Below, piece by piece: positions 38,306 to 49,100 of a stretch of DNA of 64,000 bases. The stretch spans positions 39,814,675-39,878,674 of the forward strand of contig NC_061812.1 in assembly GCF_021462225.1 (NCBI RefSeq), given 5' to 3'. The position numbers and the translations under genes were made by a program. This DNA is from Girardinichthys multiradiatus. Lineage: Eukaryota; Chordata; Actinopteri; Cyprinodontiformes; Goodeidae. The notes under the pieces were generated by a model. It saw nothing but the letters and a program-made list of their open reading frames with translations, searched no databases and was not told the DNA's origin. Position 1 is the first letter of the stretch; every line of letters begins with the position of its first letter.

Positions 38306-41300
38306 ACCGTGATGGAAGGTTATACAGACAGGTTACTGTAACATCAATGTGGCCTGCCTACTCTGAAGCTGGGTTGAATCTGGAATTAATAAAGTTAATC
38401 ACGCAACTGTCTTCCGATATCCTTTTTGTAGAGCAAAACTACATTTAGAGCAAGACAGTATGAAAGAAGATTCTTGTTTTGCACTCAACCTCCATCTGAC
38501 AAAAAGAATGTGGATGTTTTAAATCAACTCATCACTGACTGGTTCCTCAATTGGTCTGATGCCACATCAGTATTCATGCAACCAGTTATAATGTATTGCT
38601 TTCGACATTTTTTAATGTGTCGATAATCTGATAAGAAAAAGAGAGAAAATAATACTTCATTACTATTTATTGAAAAAAATAGAAAACAGGTTAAGATGGT
38701 GGTGTTTGCAATAACTGATGTTTTGAAATGTCCTCAGTCTTCCTCAGGAAGCTCTCTCTTTCTGATTGCGGTCCCTGTCAACAAGCTGTCAGTTACTTCA
38801 GACTCAAGCTTCTCTTGTTGCAAATGTGTGCCTGGTCATGACTCATGGGGAGCACTGCTGATGCAGCACACCAAACAAGGATACCAGTTGTTCTTTTTAC
38901 ATCAGCTTTGCTGCCTTAGCGTTTCCAGAGATGGAGATTTTTACAGCCCCATCTGAGCTCCTTTACTTAATAACAGGCCCTTTACAGAAAGCCTGCAATC
39001 ACAAACTTCTTCATATTGTCACAAGCAGTTATGTTACTGTTTGCAGGTTGTAATCGCTCCTCCGAACTCAAAAACTGTTCTGATGGAGATGACTAATAAT
39101 AAAAGTATCCACAGACCACAGATGTTAATTCAAGTTTCTATAATTAGCCTACATGTTTTTTGGCAACTTTCTTTTTATTTATTGAAAATATGCAACCTGA
39201 ATAGAGATCCCTAGTTTTTACTACTGCTCTGTTGTAGCTCACATCTCTACTTGGTTACTTTGGAACTGCAGTTGGGTTGTATTACAGTGATGCTGATGAG
39301 GAGGAAAATGGGATCACATGGTTTTCTCAAACAGGATTAACTTAGAGAGAGGACTCACAGTTCCCCTCAGAATCTTAAGAGCAGGACTGATAATGTGTGG
39401 GTGAGCAAAGTGTGGCTGTCTATAAATTGCAGTGAGGAGCTCAGTAAAGCTTGAATTTTCACACAGATAATAAATACGGGGATTTAAAAACTCAGTATCC
39501 ACATACTTTAGATGTAGGCTTACTGAGTAGCAGTTTCTTTCAATACAAACTGAAGTCCAGTTCTTTTTAGGCTCACTTACAGCGCCCTCTTCTGGCTTAG
39601 AGCGCTACTGAAGGAACAGCTGCCCTAAGCAGTTAGCATGTAAGGTATCAATGCATCATGCCATTCTGTGTCATTAGATTAAAGTGTTTTTGTGTGAAAT
39701 GTGTTTAGCTTAACAAAAGCAAAATATCTTGTGAAGATCCTGGCTGAAGAGAGTGTCAATTCTGCACAGTGAAGCAAGTCCTGTGCTGTGACATAGGCTG
39801 ACATTGCTTCAAGATTACAGCAAGATTACAATTGCCAAAGCACTTAGGGACAAAGACCTTAATTTTTAGTGATATGTCCTAAGAGTTCAGTCATAATCAG
39901 AATCAAAAGATTCTGATTATAAGCTTTTTTTTGGCAATATAAATGGAAATAGAAAATATCTTTAAATTGTACAAATACACATAAGTGACTTTATAATAGA
40001 GAGCACCACTAAAATGCAGAAAACGAGAGAGCAAAGCTCCGAGGCTGATATCAGTTGAACTATGTTGGATAATGACAATTGTTACATTTTTTAGCAAAAC
40101 CAGAAAGCTTGCAAGCCTGAGAACCACATCACAGCTCAAGTAAAGGAGTAGCAGTATTATGTTGTGTGGATGTTTTGCCGCAGGAGCGACTGGTGCACTT
40201 CACAAAACAGATGGCATCATGAGGAAAAAACTTTATGTGAAAATATTGAAGCAAAGAGAATTAAAGCTCGGGGCACCAATGGGTATTCCAGTTAGAAAAT
40301 GACTCTAATCATAGCACAAAATTAGTTACAAAGTGGGTTAGGGACAACAAAGTCAATGTTTTGGAGTGACCATAAAGCCCTGATCTAAATCACAAAGATG
40401 GGTGCGGGGGGGGGGGGGGGCACGTACTCCTCCATCAATAGATATGACAAAAAGCAATAGAAAGCTGACTGCATGTGCTGCCCTCTGACAGTTTAGCCCC
40501 CTGGTCAGTGAATTATATCACCAGTATCAAAAGCCACCACCAGTCTGGAGTCAGTAGACATTTCATGCATGGGAAAAATAAGTAAGAGAAATGAAATGTG
40601 AACATTGGCTTCTGAAAGAAGAGGGAAGTAGCCTACTAAAGAAAGCAGAGAGGTCTGTGGGCATATCTAGTTTGATAAGAGCTCATCCATTAGAAGGCAT
40701 CTAAAATCAGATATATCTCATGTGCCTTAAGTCCACACACAGCCATGCAGTTTGTGCAAATAATGCAGTTTTCTTTCTCAAAACACTTTGAAAATGCAAT
40801 TGTTTTGTGTTTTTGCAAATAGAATAAATGTGTCAATAATCAAAAAGTGTTTTTAAGAATGTCTGTTAATGTAGAATAATTCAGTTTAGAATTGACCTAA
40901 ATTTAGTTTAAATGCAGTTTCCCGGTACTTTATCCTTGAAGGTACCTGGAATCCCCTGACAGAATTGGGCCCTGGGCAGTGAGCCTTATTACTACTGTTA
41001 GTGAACAAAGCTGCTGGAAACTGTATTACATGTGCTGAAATAATGTCTAACCTCCTGTCCTGCTGTTGTGATTCCCAGCGGAGACAGAGCATACCCAGAG
41101 GCTTCCAGACATTGAATCAGCACAGCAGCTCAAGCTTAGAGAGAGACAGCGTTTCTTTGAGGAGGTCTTCCAGCATGAAGTAGACGTCTACCTGTCCTCA
41201 GCACACCTGTGCATCAGAGACTACAGGAGACGTAAGTTGGAGTTTGGTAGTGGGCTTCTGCATGAACAAATAAGACATTGCTAACTGCTTTTATTTTGCA

Positions 41301-41841
41301 GCTCCCATCGGCAGCATCTCCTCCATAGAAGTGAACGTGGACCTCCTGGACCAGATGGAGCTTATAGACCTCTCTGATCAAGATCCTGTGGATGTCTTCT
41401 TCAGTTCTGTGGGGGAAGAAGGGGTGCTGTCTTCCCCACTGCCAGGTATGGAAACTGGATCACAGTTCAAATCAAGCAAGTTTGAACTACTAATAACATG
41501 TTACTTTCTAACTCCAAATGTAAGCAAGCAACAACAACGAGGAGGCCATCAGGAACGGGCTGTTTCGACATGTCCTTGAGAGCCTAGAGAGCAAGTCCCG
41601 CATGTCCTCCACATCTTCAGATAGCTCCTCTGACAGCCAGGCCGCCAACGTCAACGGTGGAGACACTCCTTTGGTTGCAACGGACAACGCGGAGACGCAA
41701 AACAGCGCAGTGAAGACGAGAGGCATGTCACCAGATGAAGCAGAGCAAAAAATTCAGTGTGTATACCCCTATCTTAGGGAAACATCTTTTGCTGTACGTA
41801 CAGCACGGCAGAGAACGCCCGAGCCAGAGGAGGACGTTTGA
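24888..41841 (+). CDS. dbndd2: Dysbindin domain-containing protein 2
   Basis: Exons: 24888-24930 ([14 protein letters not shown]), 41079-41231, 41302-41445, 41525-41841 (TGA), 218 residues in all. Every junction is phase 1. Exon 2 carries the basic/coiled segment [17 protein letters not shown]. Exon 3 has the dysbindin core [20 protein letters not shown]. Exon 4 has the Ser-rich [11 protein letters not shown] followed by DTPLVATD, matching DBNDD2 rather than DBNDD1. The human protein is an intracellular casein-kinase-1-binding protein linked to myelinating cells; the role here is by homology. The first exon is 16 kb upstream. It is supported by a consensus GTAAGT donor and correct phase, but it is the least certain part (about 0.6). 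The exon 4 acceptor (AATGTAAG|CAAGC) is weak but is the only one that keeps frame. Confidence 0.92.
25021..25075. repeat. (GT)n / (GC)(GT) microsatellite
   Basis: Alternating purine-pyrimidine tract in dbndd2 intron 1, potentially Z-DNA forming. Confidence 0.95.
25195..25375. repeat. Small inverted-repeat element (MITE-like)
   Basis: 'ctgggttaaaaacccccaacc' near 25219 and 'ctgggttaggtttttaacct' near 25338 are related, partly inverted ends around a ~150-bp spacer. Class unknown. Confidence 0.4.
25376..27557. other. dbndd2 intron 1: mostly unrecognised, minor Tc1 debris
   Basis: AT-rich. Around 27145-27240 'gtgtcttgcaaaagtcatta' resembles a Tc1 terminal sequence, so 27140-27500 may be a relic. 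The frame 26526-26768 is not recognisable. Confidence 0.35.
27558..28120. mobile_element. MITE with ~20-bp inverted ends
   Basis: TTAGGCTACATTCACACTAC (27558) is matched in reverse by CAGTGTGAATGTAGCCTTA (ending 28120). The interior has no coding capacity. The ends resemble fish hAT-type MITEs, but I could not fix an 8-bp target duplication. Confidence 0.7.
28121..29628. other. dbndd2 intron 1: nothing recognised
   Basis: Unique-looking AT-rich sequence. No gene, RNA or repeat structure identified. Confidence 0.4.
29629..31016. mobile_element. T-poor element with TGTCA...TGACA ends
   Basis: Begins TGTCATAATGCGTG and ends CAGAACCTGACA. The whole 1.4 kb is conspicuously poor in T on the plus strand and rich in AAAC/AACTAAA wording, unlike its flanks. 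An internal segment is repeated (about 29730-29830 and 30205-30310; both contain 'ctgagggaagtggagt' and 'ggaccaggc'). It includes a (TAA)n run at 30778-30799. No open frame, presumably a non-autonomous transposon. Confidence 0.5.
31017..33064. other. dbndd2 intron 1: nothing firmly recognised
   Basis: Contains a T18 run near 31818. Repeated 'gctaat/gttagcg' wording at 31780-32190 may be an old repeat. No gene recognised. Confidence 0.35.
33065..33488. mobile_element. Tc1-type MITE relic
   Basis: The left end 'aaaatgtacttgacccctttactgatttctt' (33068 onward, degenerate) and the right end 'gcaagggggcaactatttctt' (33460 onward) are worn inverted copies of the fish terminus family ending in GGGGGCAAATACTTTTTCAC. 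Confidence 0.6.
33863..34355 (-). mobile_element. Tc1-like element with clear terminal repeats
   Basis: TA-CTGTCCAAATGTTTAGGCAG (33861) and the inverted 'ctgcctaaaactttagcaca...ctactgta' (to 34357) bound ~0.5 kb. The minus-strand frame 34149-33949 reads [16 protein letters not shown] and [12 protein letters not shown], the C-terminal tail of a Tc1 transposase. Internally deleted. Confidence 0.75.
34360..35079. other. dbndd2 intron 1: nothing recognised
   Basis: AT-rich, with a T16 run near 34915. No supported gene or repeat. Confidence 0.4.
35080..35480 (+). mobile_element. Tc1-like transposase debris
   Basis: Around 35345-35415 the DNA reads as decayed transposase (gtcagacgggacgg; ctgttaaatatggtggaga, i.e. 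the D-containing 'WSDGT' and 'VKYGG' blocks). Ends not defined. Confidence 0.55.
36211..36655. mobile_element. Tc1 relic carrying a nested MITE
   Basis: Outer ends are TACACTCCCTCGCAAAGGTA (36211) and CATGAATACTTTTGTACTGTA (to 36655). Inside sits a second element, 36328-36613, beginning TACAAACCTAATTCCAATGA and ending CTTCTTTGGAATTGATTTGTA, inverted copies of each other. The outer element must therefore be older. Confidence 0.75.
36656..38159. other. dbndd2 intron 1: nothing recognised
   Basis: No supported genes. The minus frame 37571-37218 and plus frame 37405-37608 mirror each other and lack recognisable domains. Confidence 0.4.
38160..38303. repeat. Long (CA)n microsatellite
   Basis: About 140 bp of CA repeats with a few CG interruptions. 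Open frames across it (Thr-His or Cys-Val repeats) are artefacts. Confidence 0.97.
38304..40139. other. dbndd2 intron 1: nothing recognised
   Basis: Unique-looking intron sequence. The frame 38696-38956 is unsupported. Confidence 0.4.
40140..40600 (+). mobile_element. Tc1-like relic with G-run
   Basis: Sequence 40145-40265 (agcagtattatgttgtgtgg; ggatgttttgccgcaggagc) is a decayed transposase HGGGSIMLWGCF-type block. A G14 run interrupts it near 40408-40421. Confidence 0.6.
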
Positions 41842-42043
41842 GAACAGACTATTTAAATGAGGCCTCACCTACAACAGCTGGGCTCATATAAAGGCTTCCA
41901 GGTTCTCTGCTAATTGATGTGTACATTGTAGTGTGGACCGTGAACTTTAAATGTACTGATTCTGATTAGATCTTCCTTCATGTCATTTGATTTCATTTCT
42001 TTTTGAAAAATAATGCTTTTGTACAATGATAACAAAACCCTAA

Positions 42044-42049
42044 AATAAA
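42044..42049 (+). terminator. dbndd2 polyadenylation signal
   Basis: AATAAA about 200 bp after the dbndd2 stop codon. Confidence 0.6.
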
Positions 42050-43109
42050 AACATGACAGAGAAAGAATCTTGGTTGTTTTTAGGTTTCTGATTAGCAAAT
42101 TACTTCATTTAAAAAACAAAACCACAAAGAAAGAACGATGTGTGTGTTATGAGGCAAATTAAGGAAGACAGCAATAAAGCTGGTTGTGTTTTTCTAAGCC
42201 TCTTGGATGAATGTGAGAATGTGTTCAGCCACAGACCACGATTAATAAATATGTGCTTCAGGCAAAACTCACAAGTGCAGTCAAAGTTCACACAAAGGCC
42301 TTTTTCCCCAACAGATCTGATTATATGTCAATATCACAGAGTGCAAAAAGGTAGAGAAAGCTTTTACACAGTTTGTCACAATAAAAGTATAAACTTTACA
42401 TCTTTTAAGAAGTTTTGTGTGATAGAGCAATACAATGTTGCTCATAATTGGAAAGTGAATGGAAATAATACATGATTTTCAAAGGATTGTTTAACAAATA
42501 ATAATCCAAATATGAGACATCCATGACACACAATTGTATTTATTCCATTTACTTTATTTGCCTTCATTATTATAAAGCAATATCATAAGCTTAGAAGATC
42601 TCATGGAGCACTGTTATAACCATTATCCAAACATGAGTACTGCAACAACAGGCAATTATAACTTTGGAGGAACTGCTAGGATCCATAGCTCAGGAGGGAT
42701 AATCTGTCAACATGTATTCTACATGTTTCCAATTTTTATTTGTGAAAGGTTTTGCAAACCACGTTTCATTTTCCTTCATGATTATGAGTTGCTTTTTCAT
42801 TGTTTCTTTTAAATACAAAATGTGAAGTTCAGGGAATCCTTTTGCAAGATGGCGTACATGCTTTGAAATCTGTATGCATTGCATGTCAGAAACCAGATTA
42901 TCTGCTCAGTGATCGGAGCAGTGTCCCTAACTGTGACAGGTTGAACATTATACATTACAAGCTTTCCTAAGAAGAAAGACTCAGCTGCAGATACACCTGT
43001 AATGTGATTGCTCTATTAGGGTATGTGGGTGTGGAAAGCTAGAGTCCAGGTCCTTTATGTTTGTTAAAAAAAGCCGGTCTGCACACATTGCAGGCACTGA
43101 ACAAGCATC
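42050..43109. other. dbndd2-cdh26 intergenic with Tc1 debris
   Basis: 42595-42700 (aactttggaggaactgctag, gatccatagctcaggaggga) is a worn Tc1 5' transposase block of the same family as 2900-2950. The last 150 bp precede the cdh26 start; TTAAAAAAAG near 43066 is a possible weak TATA-like element. Confidence 0.45.
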
Positions 43110-46100
43110 ATGCTCCTCTTAACTCTGCTGGTAGGTAACACCTGTATTCTTTAAAAACAGATGATTTCAGGTCTAAGGCTTTTTGCCCTATCTTAGATTG
43201 TTCTAGTTTAATTTTGAGTCTTTGTTCATATTTAACATAATTTATTTAGGAAACAGAAAACCAAGACACAATATTGTTTCAATTTTGTCAAATTAATGTT
43301 TTGTTTCTGGTCACATTTAACAAAGCCTATATTCAAACTACAAAATATTTCCGGTCAAACCTTTCGTTTTTCCCTTGAGGAAAACTGATTTATCATCTAA
43401 GCATCTAGCCAAGAAAAAATTATCAGTGTGAAGAGGCTTTTACTGCCCTTCAGGTTTGGATGTTGTTTATCTTTCAGATAGTATTTGTGACAAGTTCAAC
43501 ATGCTCAGAAACCCAGAGTCGCCAAAAAAGAGCATGGATCATCGACTCCTATGAAATAGAAGAGGGACACCTGGGGCCCTTTCCTTATAAGTTGGGCCAG
43601 GTAAGAACTTCTAAGAAAACTGGTCTGGCTAAATGTGAAGAAAAATTCATCAGTGATACTCATCTTTAAAACCTGTAAACACAGGATCTAAGAACCTTTA
43701 CGGCTAAAGATGAAGATAATGAAATGTGTAACTTTCCTGAATATTTTCTAATTTTCTAAATTTAACAGATGTAAAGGAAATGTTTGCTCTTGTAAAAGCA
43801 GATTGTAAAAAAAAAAAAAAAGCAGATTGTAAAAATAGGTGTGTTGCAGGTGGGCATCGACCGCAAATACCAAGTATACTTTGACCTGTACGGCCAAGGA
43901 ATTGACGAGGAGCCAGAGGGAGTCTTCACCATTAATAAGAACACGGGTGAACTTTTTGTCCAAAGGCCCGTGGACTACGAGGAGCAGAAAGTGCTTAAGG
44001 TTTGTCTTGACACGTTACACATAACATCGTGGATAGCCTACGACTTAAATTTTTCAAAATATCTATAAATATTAATAGATTAAAACTTTTTTATCAGTTT
44101 TATTTAGTTTGATTTAAATATGATCTAAAGACCCCACACATCCCAAATGGAGACCACTGTTATACTAACTGCATTATAATTCACTTTGTGACCATATCCT
44201 GCACATATAGGCCAATATCAAACAATTTAATCTTTATTTTAAATATACCTTATATGCAATTTATGATTTTTAAATTTCTAAAATCTCAACAAACATCTAG
44301 ACTAAAGCAGGGATATATTTGGTATAAAAGGGAACATTTTTGGATGCCTAAATAGCATCTTATTATATTTAAAAATTGCAACCAAAGCTGGACCTCTCGG
44401 TGACAAGTTTGATTAGATTGATTAAATTTGGTTAGATTTTTATTTTTCATGTTTAAGATAGATGGCAGTTGGGGGCAGTAGTGGCTCAGTTGCTAAAGCG
44501 CACGCACCATGTGCAAAGGCCATAGTTCTCCATGCTGTTGTCCTGAGCTCGATTCCTGTTTTCGGGGGTTTGCTGCATGTCTTCCCCTTCTCTCTCCACC
44601 CTCTTTGCTGTCTGATTGCTGTACAATAAAGGCCACTAGTGCCAATAAAATCTTAAAAAAGGGCGCGCCACTGGTGGTATAGGGGGTTGCGCACGCAATC
44701 CGTATACGGAGGCCTTAGTCCTCCTGGGTTTGAGTCCCAGACCCGGGCACATTTGCTGCATGTCTTCCCCTCTCTCTCCACCTGTTTCCTGTCTACCTAC
44801 TGTCAAAAATACTGGGAAAAATAAAGGCCATTAGTCTCGCAAATAAAATCTTAAAAAAAAAAAGATAAAGGGCAGTTGATGAAGTGCTTAGCACGGTTGC
44901 ATTGCATAGAAAGGGTCCTGAGATCCAATCGCTACCTGGGGTCTTTCTGCCTCTTCATTTGTGGATTCGTCCCACAGTCCAAAAACATGCATGTTTGCTT
45001 AGTTGGTCTGTCTAAATGTCTGTGTTGCCCTGTGATGGACTGGTGATCTCTTCAGGGTGTGTCCCATCTCTCGCCCATTGACTGCTGCAAATAGGTACGA
45101 GCCCTCCTGGAATCCTGCATGATAAGTAGATAAAAACAATTAATGGATTATTTGGAAAAAATTTTGGTCCGTCATTTTGGACAATAATAAAGTGGTTTAA
45201 ATTTCAACTCAGTCTTTTCAATATTTAAATTAAAAGTGTCTGTTTTTTTTATTTGTACTTTATGATGAGAAAGTCCAATTACCAATTGCCCTTTCTTCAG
45301 TTCTTACTTCCTGTTTCATACCAACTGTATGTACTTACACAATGGTGAATGAATCTTTTTGGTATTGTAGTTTAGTATTTCAAGAATTATGAAGATAAAT
45401 GATCATAAAAATGCTCCAATGAATGTAAATTCTTTGTATTACACTCTACTCCTATTTATTGTGGTTCTTATTAGGCTTTGGACCAACTCGTGCTCTCACC
45501 AGTTCGTACTTGCCATCTCCTTCCCTCCTATTTTAGTTTCGTACCTCAGAACAAAACATTTTAAACTGATTTACTTTAACGGTTGTGTATGAGTTTTTTT
45601 TGTTATGTAAGTTATGAAGATAAATAGTGATACAAATGTTATTTCCCTTGTACATCTTTATCTTAAAATTTTGTATTACACTTTATTTCCATAGATTGTT
45701 GTTCTATTTCCTGTTTCGCCAGCTATCACAAAAAATGACAGATTCAGACCCCTGATAGGAGCATAATTACTCAGTGACTTCCTGCTTATAGCTAATATTT
45801 GTTTGAGTTATGTAACCACATTTCCTTACAGCAGAGTATAAAACTATAGGTAGAAAATATACAATAACCTTAAATTGGTGGTAGTCAAAGCAGGCACAAA
45901 ACTCTCTCCTGTTGGGTACGAATTCACACATAGTCTGTATTTAACATCCTGAGGACAAAAGGGGAAAATTACCAGCACCCACTTAACTAACTGACTCTTA
46001 TTGAGGATGGCATGAACAATATTTAACTACAGTGAAAAATAAATGGATACTCCATTTTTAATTACATGACATGACATAATACTAGGAAGGGATGAAATGG

Positions 46101-49100
46101 CAATGTGAAGGTACGAAATGGGGGTAAGAACTGACATTGAGCTGTTCCTACCTGAAGCCAGGTACAATCTAAGCTGCAAAGGTACGAAATGATGATATGA
46201 CACTTTTTCAATTCCTGTACAATTTTCTGTCTTCTTCCTTTAGCAAACCATCCTGTCAGAGTTGTGTCATCTGTGTGTTAAGAGGGCGAGTTATAACTCA
46301 ACTTCAAAACACAGAGGTGCTGCCACTGTACGGAACATGTTGCATTTGTGAAAACAAACTCAACAATTTGCAGCACAAGTGACAACTTGATGTCGAGAAA
46401 ACATCTTTTGATCAATGCACAGCATGGACAGATTGAATATTCAACAGTACACATAGAAATGTGTGTTGTTTCTTTCTGCCTGTACAGCACAAATATGTAA
46501 AGATCTCTTAATTTTTGACAATATTCTCTAAAGATTTTGCTCTAGGGTAAACAAAAAAGATTTTTCTTCCAAACAACAATATCACAGAATATTAAATGAG
46601 TTAAGTTTGAGTTTAAAGTTTTTGAGATTTTGGGAAAATTTGGAGATTTTCCTTCAAACTTATTATTGGAGATAAATTGGTGAACGTACAGGGGCAAAAC
46701 TGCTTGGTTTAAATGTGGTCTTAAAATAGAAATATCTGCATCTAAATTAAATGGTCTATAGAGTTAACATTTTAATCAGTCTGTTGCTTAATGGGTAACT
46801 TTGCTTATTTTTGGATTTCTAGTTTAGTTTTGAAGCCAAGAAGACGCATGACCTTACAATTGACACTCGACTAGGAATTGAGATTTTAATTCGAGACATC
46901 AACGACAACCCTCCACTCTTCGAGAGACCTCTGTATGAAGTCACGGTTGATGAGGATCTCTCCCAAGGTAAGAACATTGAGCATGCTTCTTCTTTTTAAC
47001 TCTGCTCTAAATCAATTTTTGTTTCATTAATTCTTTACAGGCTCCCATATCCACACTGTGGTAGCCTATGACAGAGATCAGAAAGGAACCCCCAACTCAA
47101 CTTTCCACTACGCCATCAAATCAGTGTCCCCAGAATCTCCAAACATTGAATTCTTCATCAAAAATACCGGAGCGCTGTCATTTAAAGGTTGTTTGGATCA
47201 TGAGGCAAGGCATTCCCTTTTTCTAGACTGTAAAGGAATAGTTTTCCTGTAATTCAAACACCATTTCTTGTTTAGCTGGATCTGCACCTGACAAGAAAAC
47301 ATTTTACATGTATTCAGGAATTTAGGGTGTGCTCACTCTGAGTACTGTGTGACAGCACCACAATTGTTAAGAAAGCTGGTTTGAAGCAAAAATGAGCCGC
47401 AGGGAAATTTGTACCACTATCTGCTGCATCACACTTGATTTATATCTTTGGGAGGAGTAGAATATTCCTGTGAGAAATCCTCTTGACTGTTTTCTCCTCC
47501 ACACCCATTCTGCTAATGTAACTAACCACTCTTGCTTACATCATAGGTGGCCAGCAAGCACACATTGCTGATAGAGGCCATAGACCATGGTGAAGTTGTC
47601 CAGTTATCCAGTTCAACCACAGTCATCATCAATGTGGAGGACGGTAACAACCACCTTCCAGTCGTCACAGGTCAAACGGTAGGCAGTCATCCTTGTCCAA
47701 CTGATGGCCTTACAGTCACCTTTTCATTCATCAAACTCGTGTGGGTCAGTTTTTTTTTTGACATTTACGAATCTTCAACCATATTTCAACCTTTGGTTGC
47801 TATGTTTTAAATGTTGCAAATTGGAAAAGGTTTTACCAAAATCAGTGGTGTTATACCTACTAGTACCAGAATAAATGCATATGTTTATACTTTACTTTAC
47901 TTTTATTTTTTTTTTCTAGGTAGCTCTTTTTAGAAATTCATGACTTCCTGCTGCACTAAGGTATAAATATAGACATAACAAAGACAGCCATTTCTTTTGT
48001 CACTAGGCTGGATAAGGGACCATATTTATCTTCCCACCTGTAATCTTACCTATCTTACCTGCCTTGTAAGATATGGTATTATACAACAATAGATGGAGTG
48101 AATTTTCGCACTGGTGTCCTATGGCGTCCCCTGCGCACATATATAGAATAACACAACTTCTCTCCAAAATGCAATGAAAGATTCAACCAATCTACAAAGT
48201 AATACTGATAAAAATAAGGAAAAATAATAAACAGCAGGTGTATTTTTGCTGGCAAATTTTAAGTACAAAAAAAAATTCACATACACAATTGCACAGTATA
48301 AAAATTCAATGTTATAAATTCAATGTCTAAAGAATGTCTCATTCTAATGAGACTATTTTACTTCCATATATTTAAGGCTGGGCATTTTTTAGTTTACTAA
48401 AAAGTGCACCAAACACACAAACTGAAGATGCATTAATATTTTAGCACATAGTCCGATAAATGAAAATTCAGTATGAGTAATGCGCTTTACATGATGGTGA
48501 CTGTAACTTTCTTAAACGTCTGTAACTTCAAATTACGGCTAGATACAAAAAGATATGTATGGTTAACATGTGTTTAGTTGGTTTAACTTGCAGCACTGAT
48601 TATTTAAACCTTGTGAATATTTATTATCACCCTCACACATTGAATTTAAACAGGGCTCCGGCAAAGTGAAGGAAAATGAGTCCGGGGTCTCTCCTCTGCG
48701 CCTCCATGTGACGGACCATGACGTGTTTCAGAGCAAAGCCTGGAGAGTGGAATACACCATTCTCGGGAATGAGAAAGGATACTTCAACATAGAGACAGAT
48801 AGAAAGACCAATGATGGAATTCTGACTGTTGTAAAAGTAAGAAGTGTTTGTTGCATGCTTACATGACACCTACAGTATCTCACAAAAGTAAATACACCCC
48901 TCACATTTCTGTGATTTTTTAATCTTTTCATGAAACAACATTGAAGATATGACATTTTGATAGAATGTATCAAAATAACAAAGTTGTCAGTGTACAGCTT
49001 GCATATCAATGTAAATTTGTTCTCCCCACAAAATACCTCAACACACAGTCATTGATGTCTAAACAACTGGCACCTGGTGGTTCAACATCACACCTCATGG

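Noticed and set aside
38041..38448. 135-residue Thr/His-rich frame
   Set aside because: Product of the (CA)n microsatellite.
41001..41183. Alternative dbndd2 start within 41001-41183
   Set aside because: This frame reads across the acceptor in a different phase from the dysbindin domain and stops within the exon.
44471..44863. tRNA genes
   Set aside because: Box A and B-like sequences belong to SINE heads. The cloverleaf is degenerate and each is fused to a SINE body and A-rich tail.
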